A DNA stretch of 40,819 nucleotides, taken from a virus. The translations under genes and the position numbers were made by a program. Positions within the stretch are counted from its first letter, which is position 1; the number at the start of each line of letters is the position of its first letter. The notes beneath the pieces are model-generated. The model was not told where the DNA came from and did not search any database. It worked only from the letters and a program-made list of their open reading frames with translations. The stretch lies in the IMG/VR virus record IMGVR_UViG_3300036760_000048, positions 1 to 40,819 of that record. The stretch is one strand, 5' to 3'. Below are positions 1 through 7,419 of the stretch, piece after piece.

Positions 1-696
1 GTGGGCGATGCCGTGCGCGATGCCGTGGGCGGTGCCGTGGACGTTGCCGTGGGCGGTGCCGTGGACGATGCCGTGCGCGGTGCCGTGGGCGTTGCCGTGC
101 GCGTTGCCGTGCGCGGTGCCGTGGGCGGTGCCGTGCGCGGTGCCGTGGACGATGCCGTGCGCGGTGCCGTGGGCGATGCCGTGCGCGTTGCCGTGCGCGG
201 TGCCGTGGGCGGTGCCGTGCGCGGTGCCGTGGACGTTGCCGTGGGCGATGCCGTGCGCGGTGCCGTGGACGATGCCGTGCGCGGTGCCGTGGACGATGCC
301 GTGAGCGGTGCCGTGGACGTTGCCGTGCGCGTTGCCGTGGACGTTGCCGTGGACGATGCCGTGGGCGGTGCCGTGGGCGATGCCGTGCGCGGTGCCGTGG
401 GCGATGCCGTGCGCGTTGCCGTGCGCGGTGCCGTGGGCGGTGCCGTGCGCGGTGCCGTGGGCGTTGCCGTGAGCGGTGCCGTGGACGTTGCCGTGAGCGG
501 TGCCGTGGGCGGTGCCGTGCGCGGTGCCGTGGGCGGTGCCGTGCGCGTTGCCGTGCGCGATGCCGTGAGCGGTGCCGTGGGCGGTGCCGTGAGCGGTGCC
601 GTGGACGTTGCCGTGGGCGATGCCGTGGGCGGTGCCGTGGACGATGCCGTGAGCGGTGCCGTGGGCGGTGCCGTGCGCGGTGCCGTGGACGGTGCA
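1..696 (+). repeat. 12-bp coding tandem array, right-hand segment (58 units)
   Basis: Fifty-eight perfect-length 12-bp units follow GTG-NNC-GNT-GCC. The second codon is only GGC (19), CGC (20), GAC (13) or AGC (6). The third codon is only GGT (31), GAT (14) or GTT (13). All other positions are invariant apart from the last unit, which ends GCA. There are no indels, so the 4-residue phase never breaks. Blocks of units recur: units 14-19 equal units 33-38. Confidence 0.97.
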
Positions 697-1461
697 AAAG
701 GCAAGTTCAAAAACGCAATCCGAGAAAAGTGGCATCAGTACATCGGAGGCCAGTTCTGGTGCGGAGGCTGGTGGTACGGAGGCGCGTGGACGAGCTTCTT
801 CCGGGAAGTGTGCGGTCTTGAGTTGAAGGGCGATCTCTGGGACCGTGCCCGCGCCTACGAAGCCACCATCGAGTCGGCATGCTGGTGGTGGCCGCACAAG
901 GAGTTCGTGATCGTGAGCGAGCGGCCAGTTGCGATCCATAGGGAGCTGACCGATCCGGCCGTAAAGCGCGGTTGGGGATCGCATCGTCTGCACTCCGATA
1001 CCGGCCCTGCGGTGGCGTTTAGGGACGGATGGGGAGTGTGGGCCGTTCATGGGGTGCGAGTGCCGCAGTTCGTGGTGGAGCAGCCGGATAAGATCACGCC
1101 TGCGATGATCGACGCCGAAGAGAACGCCGAGGTTCGCCGGGTGATGATCCAGCGGTATCCAGGTGGACAGGTGAAGTGGCTCATTGATGCGAAGGCCACC
1201 GTAGTCCACTCCGACGATTGGGGAACGCTCTACCAGAAGGACCGCCCCGGAGACACGCCGTTCCTGATGGTCAAGGTGGTGAACTCAAGCCCGGAGCCTG
1301 ACGGCTCGTATCGGGACTACTTCCTGCGCGTTCCTCCAGACTTGAGGCCGATCAACGCGAAGAATGGGACTCCGCAGGAGTTGACCGCGCTCAACGCCGT
1401 GGCGTCCACGTTCGGAATGACCGGCGCGGAGTACAAGAGGTCGATGGTGGTGCAGACGTGA
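1..1461 (+). CDS. DUF6745-like repeat protein, 3' part of a gene split by the window ends
   Basis: This is the downstream part of the gene that starts at 39931; the first base of the window is already inside the repeat array. The first 232 residues are 58 tetrapeptides Val-[G/R/D/S]-[G/D/V]-Ala. A Trp/Gly-rich globular domain of about 250 residues follows, with motifs such as GGQFWCGGWWYGGAW near residue 253 and LHSDTGPAVAF near 335. From memory this resembles the C-terminal half of proteins annotated DUF6745, whose function is unknown. The stop is TGA at 1459-1461. The array is far longer than the few Ala-Val repeats I recall in relatives. No catalytic motif is visible, and a structural or binding role is only a guess. 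The domain call is fairly safe; the full length depends on how many repeats are really present. Confidence 0.75.
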   Translation: MGDAVRDAVGGAVDVAVGGAVDDAVRGAVGVAVRVAVRGAVGGAVRGAVDDAVRGAVGDAVRVAVRGAVGGAVRGAVDVAVGDAVRGAVDDAVRGAVDDAVSGAVDVAVRVAVDVAVDDAVGGAVGDAVRGAVGDAVRVAVRGAVGGAVRGAVGVAVSGAVDVAVSGAVGGAVRGAVGGAVRVAVRDAVSGAVGGAVSGAVDVAVGDAVGGAVDDAVSGAVGGAVRGAVDGAKGKFKNAIREKWHQYIGGQFWCGGWWYGGAWTSFFREVCGLELKGDLWDRARAYEATIESACWWWPHKEFVIVSERPVAIHRELTDPAVKRGWGSHRLHSDTGPAVAFRDGWGVWAVHGVRVPQFVVEQPDKITPAMIDAEENAEVRRVMIQRYPGGQVKWLIDAKATVVHSDDWGTLYQKDRPGDTPFLMVKVVNSSPEPDGSYRDYFLRVPPDLRPINAKNGTPQELTALNAVASTFGMTGAEYKRSMVVQT

Positions 1462-1468
1462 GCGAGAA

Positions 1469-1624
1469 CGGCCTGCTGCGGCGTGGATAGGACACGCACG
1501 GAGAACGTGGTCCGGCGACGAGGCACCGTAGGTGAATGAGGGCGCAGATAGTGAGCGACCCGGTTCAAGTCGCGCCAAGGCGGAAACAGCCGGAAGCCGG
1601 TACTCAAGCCCGGCCAGCAGGCCG
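1469..1624 (+). promoter_or_regulatory. Intergenic stem: 10-bp inverted repeat closing the 1462-1640 gap
   Basis: CGGCCTGCTG at 1469-1478 pairs perfectly with CAGCAGGCCG at 1615-1624. The stem starts 8 nt after the TGA of the DUF6745-like gene and ends just before the GGAGGG Shine-Dalgarno of the next gene. Smaller internal repeats include GCGAC/GTCGC around 1556-1574. No gene is otherwise seen in 1462-1640. A role in RNA folding, such as cistron coupling or an RNase III-type site, is inference. Confidence 0.5.
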
Positions 1625-1640
1625 CTTGATCGGAGGGAAC

Positions 1641-1736
1641 GTGAGCGACAGCGAGATCACGGTCGAATGCGCGAGTTGCGGGCTTGAGATCGACGAGGCG
1701 AACGCGCTGGAGTGCAATCGTGGACATGATGAGTAG
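1641..1736 (+). CDS. 31-residue CxxC mini-protein
   Basis: The GTG at 1641 follows a good Shine-Dalgarno (GGAGGG, 5-nt spacer) and opens a 31-codon frame ending in TAG. The product is acidic, with one CASC pair (residues 10-13) and a third Cys at residue 25, so it could bind a metal alone or as a dimer. It overlaps the start of the next gene. It is not a family I recognise. The main support is the ribosome site and the tight overlap; the small size limits certainty. Confidence 0.5.
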   Translation: MSDSEITVECASCGLEIDEANALECNRGHDE

Positions 1737-2166
1737 CGCGGAGAAACTGGCCGCGATGTGCGAGGAGGCGCAGGGGAAGGGGTGGGATCTTGACGAAATC
1801 GTACCTCCAACGTCCACGCGCTTCCGTTACGAAAAGTGCTCGGTGACAGCGGCGGAAGATTGGATCGAACTCGGCCTCGCCCCGGCCATCGGGCTCAATC
1901 ACGCGCTGTGGAGGGCGCTGAAGGGTGAGGAGATGGTGTGCTGCTGGTGCGGCGACACAGACGAAGCCCACGTTTGTAAGACGGATCGCGGAGAGATGAG
2001 CATGCCCGCCTACCTCTACCACGTCGGCGAGTGCGCCCGCGCCGCCGTGACCGTCGAGGCGATGATCGACTGGAGCTACAGGGCCGTGTTTGGGGAGGGA
2101 GCTGGACTGTCGCGCTCGGCTCCACCCCCGAAGCGCCGGTTCTGGCCGGATAAGAGGGTGGAGTGA
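1726..2166 (+). CDS. Hypothetical Cys-containing protein (146 aa)
   Basis: I chose the ATG at 1726 (a second ATG follows at once) because it overlaps the preceding cistron; the Shine-Dalgarno is weak, so translation is probably coupled. The centre holds a CCWCGDTDEAHVC cluster followed by HVGEC, a plausible zinc site. The C-terminus is basic and Pro-rich. Its TGA overlaps the ATG of the helicase-methyltransferase gene (TGATG), placing it in the same transcript. I recognise no family; an accessory DNA-binding or host-takeover role is only suggested by context. Confidence 0.7.
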   Translation: MMSSAEKLAAMCEEAQGKGWDLDEIVPPTSTRFRYEKCSVTAAEDWIELGLAPAIGLNHALWRALKGEEMVCCWCGDTDEAHVCKTDRGEMSMPAYLYHVGECARAAVTVEAMIDWSYRAVFGEGAGLSRSAPPPKRRFWPDKRVE

Positions 2167-4382
2167 TGGACTACGGCGCGTTCCTGGACGCGAAGGCGCG
2201 GAAGCCGGTGCTCCTCGGTCACGATGCCGGACCGCTCCACGCGAGCCTCTTCCCGTTTCAAGCGGCGATTGTCAAGTGGGCGGTTCGACTCGGGCGTGCG
2301 GCCGTCTTCGCGGATTGCGGGCTCGGCAAGACGCGCATCCAACTCGAATGGGCGCGCGAGATGGGAGGGACCTGCCTCATCGTCTGCCCGCTTGCCGTGG
2401 CGGAGCAGACCATCGCGGAGGCGGCGGAGATCGGAATCTCTGTCCGGTTCACGAAGGATCCGCCGACCGAGCCCGGCATCTGGATCACGAACTACGAGAA
2501 GCTACATCGGTTCGTCGGGGCGAAGCTCGACGCGCTTGTGCTGGACGAGTCCTCCATCTTGAAGAGCATGGACGGGAAGACGCGCGGCATGCTGCTTTCC
2601 GAGTTCACGGACATTCCCTTCCGGCTCTGTTGCACCGCGACTCCCGCGCCGAACGACATCTCCGAGCTTGCCAATCACGCGCAGTTCCTCGGGATCATGG
2701 ATCGTGGCGAAGTGCTCGCGTCCTTCTTCGTCCACGACTCCGACCGTTCCGCTGCGGGCGGCTGGCGCCTGAAGGGCCACGCGACGGAGACGTTTTGGAA
2801 ATGGATGGCGACGTGGAGTGTCTACATCCGTCGCCCGTCCGATCTCGGATTCGAGGATGACGGGTTCATTCTTCCGCCGCTCAATATCAGTCAGGTCGCG
2901 GTTCCGTTCGAGTTCATTCCCGAAGGTGAGCTGTTCGCGTCCATGGCGGCAGGCGTTGGCGGAAGGATTGCCGCACGGAAGGCGTCCATCAAGGCCAGAG
3001 TCGATGCCGGCGTTGCCGAGATTCGGAAGCGGCCCGGGAAATGGGTTGTCTGGTGCGCCTTGAATGATGAAGCCGACGCGGTCACGAAGGCGCTCGGATC
3101 GGATGCGGTCAACATTCGCGGAGCCGATGACGAGGACGCGCGGGCCGAGAAGTACGCGGCATGGCGGTCCGGCAAGGTCCCGATCCTTTCCACGAAAGCC
3201 GCGATTTTCGGATGGGGTGTCAACTGGCAGGACGTTCACCAGGTCATGTTCATGGGTCTGGGAGACTCCTACGAGGAGTACTACCAGACCATTCGTCGTT
3301 GCTGGCGCTTCGGGCAGAAGTCGCCGGTGGAGGTGCTCATTGTCTCATCCGATCCGGAGGTGCGAGTCGTGGAGAACGTGAAGAGAAAGGAAGCCGATGC
3401 CGCCCGGACGGCGGAGCAGGTTGTCGGCGCGATGCGCGAGTACGAGCGGGCCTACGTTTTGGGAAGCCCGAACGGGAAGTCGGAATACGAAGAGGCGGAA
3501 GCATGTGGCGAAAGCTGGCGGATCCTCATGGGGGATTCCTGCGTCCGGCTGAAGGAGATCCCGGATCATTCCGTCGCGCTCTCGGTATTTTCTCCTCCGT
3601 TCGCTTCGCTCTACACATACTCGGCATCCGACCGGGACCTCGGAAACTCGCGCGACTACGAGCAATTCTACGAGCACTACGAGTTCTTGGCCGGAGAAAT
3701 CCTTCGCGTGACGATCCCGTGTCGCCGTGCTGCGGTCCACGTCCAGCAGGTGACGACCACGATGGTCACGCACGGGCGGATCGGCTGGAGAGACTTCCGT
3801 GCGGACATGGTGCGGACGATGCAGTCAGCCGGATGGATCTACGACGGGGAGATCGTGGTAGACAAGGACCCGCAGGCGCAGGCGATCCGGACGAAATCGA
3901 AGTCGCTCATGTTCATCCAGAAGGAGCGCGACTCCGCTTGGCTCCGGCCCGCGATGGCGGACTATCTCCTCCTCTTCCGCGCCCCCGGCGACAACCCGAC
4001 TCCGGTCAAGGGCGATGTCTCGAATGAGGAGTGGATCGAATGGGCTCGCCCCATCTGGTACAACATTCGGGAATCCGACACCTTGAACGCTCGCATCGCT
4101 CGCGAGGACAAAGACGAGCGCCACGTCTGTCCGCTCCAGCTTCCTTTCATTGCCCGCTGTGTCCGGCTCTGGACGAATCCAGGCGAGACGGTGCTCGACC
4201 CCTTTGCAGGTATCGGCTCAACCGGCTACGAGGCCGTCCGGCTCGGGCGCACATTTATGGGGATTGAACTGAAACGCTCCTACTGGGAGCGGGCGGTCGA
4301 GAACTTGAAGGCAGCGGAAGCGCAGAGCGGGATGTCCCTCTTCTCGCGCGAGAGCTTCGAGGAGGAACCCGCCGATGCGTGA
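2166..4382 (+). CDS. SNF2-type helicase fused to a beta-class DNA methyltransferase
   Basis: This is a 738-aa fusion. Residues 1-430 carry superfamily-2 helicase motifs: Walker A DCGLGKT at 50-56, DESS at 127-130, TATP at 158-161, and a motif-VI-like QTIRRCWRFGQ at 374-384, as in SNF2 proteins. Residues 450-738 are an amino-methyltransferase with SPPF at 476-479 (motif IV) followed by DPFAGIGSTG at 678-687 (motif I, SAM binding). That IV-then-I order is the beta class, and S-P-P-F fits N4-cytosine or N6-adenine transfer. ATP-driven scanning of phage DNA with methylation against host restriction is a reasonable inference. No nuclease domain is visible, so it is unlikely to be a full restriction enzyme. 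The GTG at 2163 is an alternative start. Confidence 0.88.
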   Translation: MDYGAFLDAKARKPVLLGHDAGPLHASLFPFQAAIVKWAVRLGRAAVFADCGLGKTRIQLEWAREMGGTCLIVCPLAVAEQTIAEAAEIGISVRFTKDPPTEPGIWITNYEKLHRFVGAKLDALVLDESSILKSMDGKTRGMLLSEFTDIPFRLCCTATPAPNDISELANHAQFLGIMDRGEVLASFFVHDSDRSAAGGWRLKGHATETFWKWMATWSVYIRRPSDLGFEDDGFILPPLNISQVAVPFEFIPEGELFASMAAGVGGRIAARKASIKARVDAGVAEIRKRPGKWVVWCALNDEADAVTKALGSDAVNIRGADDEDARAEKYAAWRSGKVPILSTKAAIFGWGVNWQDVHQVMFMGLGDSYEEYYQTIRRCWRFGQKSPVEVLIVSSDPEVRVVENVKRKEADAARTAEQVVGAMREYERAYVLGSPNGKSEYEEAEACGESWRILMGDSCVRLKEIPDHSVALSVFSPPFASLYTYSASDRDLGNSRDYEQFYEHYEFLAGEILRVTIPCRRAAVHVQQVTTTMVTHGRIGWRDFRADMVRTMQSAGWIYDGEIVVDKDPQAQAIRTKSKSLMFIQKERDSAWLRPAMADYLLLFRAPGDNPTPVKGDVSNEEWIEWARPIWYNIRESDTLNARIAREDKDERHVCPLQLPFIARCVRLWTNPGETVLDPFAGIGSTGYEAVRLGRTFMGIELKRSYWERAVENLKAAEAQSGMSLFSRESFEEEPADA

Positions 4383-4680
4383 CGACCGCTCGAATCTCGA
4401 CCTCCTCCAGCGAGACATCGGCGACTGGGGCCGGGCGACGTTTCCCGTGCGCGACCCGCAGGCAATCATCCGGCACATCCGGCGCGAACTTGACGAGCTG
4501 TCCGAATCGCTCGACCCGGAAGAGGCGGCGGATTGCCTGATTCTCCTTGCACAACTCGCCGACGTTCAGGGGTTCTCCCTCATGGAGGCGGCACGGAAGA
4601 AGCATATCGTGAATCTCGGGCGTTCATGGAAACCGGCTGATGAAGAAGGGGTTTACAGGCATGACAAAGCCCGCCGCTAA
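4375..4680 (+). CDS. MazG-like nucleotide pyrophosphohydrolase
   Basis: This 101-aa protein matches the phage MazG-like (dATP/dGTP pyrophosphohydrolase) pattern: an N-terminal DWGRATFP, a helix with ExxE (E38, E41), and EEAADCLILL (E49, E50, D53) giving the Mg-binding acidic cluster. The C-terminal KKHIVNLGRSW is also typical. Such enzymes hydrolyse (d)NTPs to NMP and PPi, and in phages are thought to adjust nucleotide pools or blunt (p)ppGpp signalling. A GAGGAGG Shine-Dalgarno precedes the ATG, which overlaps the end of the methyltransferase gene by 8 nt. Confidence 0.82.
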   Translation: MRDDRSNLDLLQRDIGDWGRATFPVRDPQAIIRHIRRELDELSESLDPEEAADCLILLAQLADVQGFSLMEAARKKHIVNLGRSWKPADEEGVYRHDKARR

Positions 4681-5035
4681 CCATCCGTGGAGGGCGGGGT
4701 ATCCGCCCCTGAAGGAAGGGGACATCCTCCGGCAGATCATGGCCTACCTGAAGGCCAATCGCATTTACAGTTGGCGGCAGAACACCGGAGGCGTCCCGCT
4801 CGGAGACGGGAAGGGCTTCCGGCCTGCCGCCACACGCGGAGTACCGGACATCATCGGCATCCTACCCGGAGGACGCATGCTGGCCATCGAGGTCAAGTCG
4901 GAGAAGGGGCGCATCACTCCAGAGCAGGAGTCGTTCCTGGACGAGATCAACCGGAACGGGGGAGTGGCCTTCGTCGCCCGCTCTTTGGACCACGTTGTAT
5001 CCACGCTAAGAGAGGCGGACGCATGGAAGCCATAG
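4661..5035 (+). CDS. VRR-NUC family nuclease
   Basis: This 124-aa protein has the PD-(D/E)xK layout of VRR-NUC nucleases: TRGVPDIIG (D63), then LAIEVKS (E77, K79), then a helix with a conserved-type Gln (PEQ at 87-89). Stand-alone phage members are structure-specific or Holliday-junction-type nucleases. I chose the ATG at 4661 because GAAGGGG lies 9 nt upstream; the in-frame ATG at 4640 lacks a good site. It overlaps the mazG-like gene by 20 nt and the next gene by 13 nt. Work with the annealing protein in recombination is inferred from context. Confidence 0.85.
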   Translation: MTKPAANHPWRAGYPPLKEGDILRQIMAYLKANRIYSWRQNTGGVPLGDGKGFRPAATRGVPDIIGILPGGRMLAIEVKSEKGRITPEQESFLDEINRNGGVAFVARSLDHVVSTLREADAWKP

Positions 5036-5406
5036 ACCCGCTCTCTCCCAACATGAGGGAGGAACTGGAGGAGAGGCGGGCGGCTCTTGTGTCCGACCGG
5101 AAGCTCCTCCTCACGGAAGCGGAATCCCTGACCGGGCAGATCGTGGCCGTGGACCGCATCCTCGATCCCGGCTCCATCGAACGCAGGTGGAAGATCGTGA
5201 GAGCGTTGCAGACGGTGGGGGGAGAGATGACCTACTCCTCCATCCACGCCGCCATTGGAACGGAGATCAGGAAGCAGCGGCTATCGGAGATGCTCCGGCA
5301 TCTTCGGGAGGCAGGGAAGATCGTGAGAGTGGGACACGGCCTCTACCGGCTACCGGATGCGGGCGAACCTGCGGGGGAGAGTGTCGTACTTTCTGAAGTA
5401 GTTTGA
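5023..5406 (+). CDS. Coiled-coil / winged-helix DNA-binding-like protein (127 aa)
   Basis: The N-terminal 50 residues form a charged helix likely to coil (EELEERRAALVSDRKLLLTE). The C-terminal 70 residues read as a winged helix: a helix with RRWKIVRALQTVGG, a turn-helix TYSSIHAAIGTE, a recognition-like helix RLSEMLRHLREAGKI, and a wing VRVGHGLYRL. The likely role is DNA binding or transcription control. The ATG at 5023 has an AGAGAGG site upstream. It is the last rightward gene, and its final 57 nt overlap, tail to tail, the tail-fibre gene on the other strand. Confidence 0.7.
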   Translation: MEAIDPLSPNMREELEERRAALVSDRKLLLTEAESLTGQIVAVDRILDPGSIERRWKIVRALQTVGGEMTYSSIHAAIGTEIRKQRLSEMLRHLREAGKIVRVGHGLYRLPDAGEPAGESVVLSEVV

Positions 5407-6639
5407 CGTGATCGGTGCTGTGTACTGGATGTAGAGGACATCGGTGTAGACCGGGTAGTGATCCCCGGCCGAGAGCGCGGTCAGAGCGAGAGCAAACGAC
5501 TGGTTCGTTGCCGTGTCCGTGCTTGCGGTCCAGGTGTGGGTGTGCAGGTCCGTGGCGTAGGTTTCGATGTCCGGTGCGTTGGGAATGATGACGTAGCTTG
5601 GATCGGTGGCGGTGGGGGTGTGCGTGTGCCCCGCCTGCGTGGGTTGACAGGTTCCCGTGTGCGTATGTGTTGTCGCTCCTCCGGTAGTACCGATCTCCCC
5701 AGAGCTTGCCGCCCCCTTGATCCACTTCCCCCTCGTATCGACCGTTCCCCCTGTACCGTCGCAGAGCGCGAAGTTGGCCGGAATCGACGCTACCGATCCC
5801 GCCCAAAGAGCGATGTGCTTCGTCGGGAAGCTGAACCCTCCACTTGTGTTCTGGATCGGGAGGAGCTTCACGAACGGGGGTTCTCCGTTGGCCGAATCCA
5901 GGGTAGGAGATGTCGAGTTGTTGCTACCCGTAGTCGCTCCGAGCGTAACGCTGTGCCGATGCGACTTCTGCGGCATGTTGACTGGGCCATCGCTCGTCCC
6001 GGCCCCGGTAGTGGCCGATGCGCTGGAGCTGTTCGTAGCCGCATGGGTGTGGGAGTTCTGCGTGTGCGTGTGCGAGGCCGCCGAGGAGTGCGTGTGCGTG
6101 GCGGCTCCACCGGTGCCCCCTCCCGCCGCTGCTGCGACAGACCCGAGGACGTAGGCGTTCGCCAGGCTCGCGTAGGTGGTCCATCCGGTGGTACTCGCCT
6201 GGTCCGTGTAGGCGATGGCGTTGTTCGGGATGCCGGTTGCGGTTCCGTCAGACTGGATGAAGATGAGCTTCAGGTACGGGGGATCGTTGGCTACGGCTGA
6301 GAAGGTTGCGACCGCCGAGTTGTTCGTTGTGGTGGCCGCTGCTGACGTGGCCGATGCGTGGGAGTGGGTCTTGCTGGAGAGGGTTGTCCCGATCTCCCCG
6401 AAGTTCTCTGCCGTGGAAGTCGCCCCGCCCGAGAACGTATGCGTGTGGGAGTTCTGGACCGGAGTGTGTCCGGGATCGACGTGGTTGTGAGTGGCGAACC
6501 CGCCTGTTCCCCCGCCGCCAGATCCGGCGTTCGCTCCCCTGACGTACCTTGAATCGAGCGCCGTGTACCTGGAGAACCCGGCAGGCCAGCCGCTATCGGC
6601 ACCGGCCCAGAGGTAGATCAGTAGGTTCGGGATCGCCAT
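5350..6639 (-). CDS. His-rich tail fibre / tail-collar-like protein (429 aa)
   Basis: The N-terminus (MAIPNLLIYLWAG) and repeated Gly/Ser/Thr-rich stretches packed with HTHT, HSH and HNH motifs resemble phage tail-collar or fibre proteins, where HxH motifs bind metal along a trimeric shaft. The sequence looks like three tandem modules. Each has a WAG- or tyrosine-rich opening, a GGxxTHTH core and a hydrophobic ending such as PPYLKLIFIQ, PPFVKLLPIQ or VLYIQYT. It is probably the receptor-binding or distal fibre component. It is the last gene of the leftward block, and its start directly abuts the upstream stop (TAAATG). Confidence 0.8.
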   Translation of the reverse strand: MAIPNLLIYLWAGADSGWPAGFSRYTALDSRYVRGANAGSGGGGTGGFATHNHVDPGHTPVQNSHTHTFSGGATSTAENFGEIGTTLSSKTHSHASATSAAATTTNNSAVATFSAVANDPPYLKLIFIQSDGTATGIPNNAIAYTDQASTTGWTTYASLANAYVLGSVAAAAGGGTGGAATHTHSSAASHTHTQNSHTHAATNSSSASATTGAGTSDGPVNMPQKSHRHSVTLGATTGSNNSTSPTLDSANGEPPFVKLLPIQNTSGGFSFPTKHIALWAGSVASIPANFALCDGTGGTVDTRGKWIKGAASSGEIGTTGGATTHTHTGTCQPTQAGHTHTPTATDPSYVIIPNAPDIETYATDLHTHTWTASTDTATNQSFALALTALSAGDHYPVYTDVLYIQYTAPITSNYFRKYDTLPRRFARIR

Positions 6640-6852
6640 TTACAGGGCCGTGACATCCGCCTTCAGCGCCGTGAGCTTTGCGATTGCGTCATCGAGGGTA
6701 TTGTTCACTGCGGTTTTTACCTGATTCTTCTGTGCGGTAGTCAGGATCGGCCATATTTCAGCAGCCGCATCCAGCTTATTCGCCCTGGATAGCAGGTCGC
6801 TCACGATCACGTTGTACCACTGGATGAGCGTATATCCCTGTGGAATCGCCAT
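6640..6852 (-). CDS. Small helical protein before the tail fibre (70 aa)
   Basis: This 70-aa protein has a mixed N-terminus (MAIPQGYTLIQWYN) and two amphipathic helices rich in Ala, Lys and Asp. The opening MAIP is shared with the fibre gene that starts immediately after its TAA. It could be a fibre attachment or assembly protein, but that rests on position only. Confidence 0.65.
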   Translation of the reverse strand: MAIPQGYTLIQWYNVIVSDLLSRANKLDAAAEIWPILTTAQKNQVKTAVNNTLDDAIAKLTALKADVTAL

Positions 6853-6855
6853 GCT

Positions 6856-7116
6856 CTAGTCCTCCGATGTGGGTGTCCCTTGCTCCAATCCGCGCATCGT
6901 TCGGAGCGTGTCCTCCAGTTCCAGAAGGGACTGCCTCAACTCCTTCACCAGTTCCCGAAGGTTCCCGCCAATGCTCCAGCTCCTCGTCTCCGGAAGCATG
7001 GAGAACTGCCCCTCCCGGCTCATTACCGGCTCCATCTTACGAAGGGCAACGTAGATGTCCGTCACTCCCTGATGGACCGTCTCCTTCCCGTCATCCTCTT
7101 CGATTGTGATCTTCAT
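6856..7116 (-). CDS. Hypothetical acidic protein with C-terminal coiled coil (86 aa)
   Basis: The ATG at 7116 forms an ATGA overlap with the upstream stop, so a longer upstream extension of this frame is discarded. The first 30 residues look like beta strands (MKITIEEDDGKETVHQGV). Residues 50-80 form a long amphipathic helix. I recognise no family. It belongs to the tail or late cluster by position. Confidence 0.65.
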   Translation of the reverse strand: MKITIEEDDGKETVHQGVTDIYVALRKMEPVMSREGQFSMLPETRSWSIGGNLRELVKELRQSLLELEDTLRTMRGLEQGTPTSED

Positions 7117-7418
7117 CCAATGGCCGCGTAGCACACCGCCTGTGCCGTTCCCGGAGAGATGACGTAAAGCGGGGATCTGGGGTAGTCCACGTCGAACGTC
7201 TTCTCGTCGTGAGGATGGAGGACAAACCCGGTGGTAGTGGCTACGCTGGAAATCCCGACGTAGACATCGTTCGTGTTCGCGGAGAACGCCTTCACGCAGA
7301 TGGCGGAGATGGACGGCTGCGTGGACGTGGCGAAGAGGATCACTGCCGTTCCGGAGCAAGTGACCTGCCCCGTGAAGACGGTTCCAAGCGGCTCAACTCC
7401 TACGTTCCAACTCGGCAT
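7113..7418 (-). CDS. Hypothetical beta-rich virion protein (101 aa)
   Basis: The composition is Thr/Ser/Val-rich with short strand-like stretches, typical of small beta-sandwich head or tail decoration proteins. No signal peptide, membrane segment or catalytic motif is seen. It overlaps the next gene by four bases, and the upstream stop lies one base away. A structural role is inferred from composition and neighbours. Confidence 0.65.
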   Translation of the reverse strand: MPSWNVGVEPLGTVFTGQVTCSGTAVILFATSTQPSISAICVKAFSANTNDVYVGISSVATTTGFVLHPHDEKTFDVDYPRSPLYVISPGTAQAVCYAAIG

Positions 7419-7419
7419 A

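Noticed and set aside
8-304. Alternative frames through the repeat (Pro-Trp/Pro-Cys repeats with a start codon in every unit), also at 40289-40573
   Set aside because: They are simple frame shadows of the 12-bp repeat, with no ribosome site and no unique sequence outside it.
1-696. CRISPR array or diversity-generating retroelement target
   Set aside because: Units are 12 bp with no spacers, and no reverse transcriptase, template repeat or cas gene is seen. The variable bases are not adenine-directed. The units lie inside an open reading frame that continues into a recognisable domain.
1556-1576. tRNA T-arm-like sequence (GGTTCAAGTC)
   Set aside because: The flanking five bases do not pair as a T-stem around the 7-nt loop, and no D-arm or acceptor pairing is visible.
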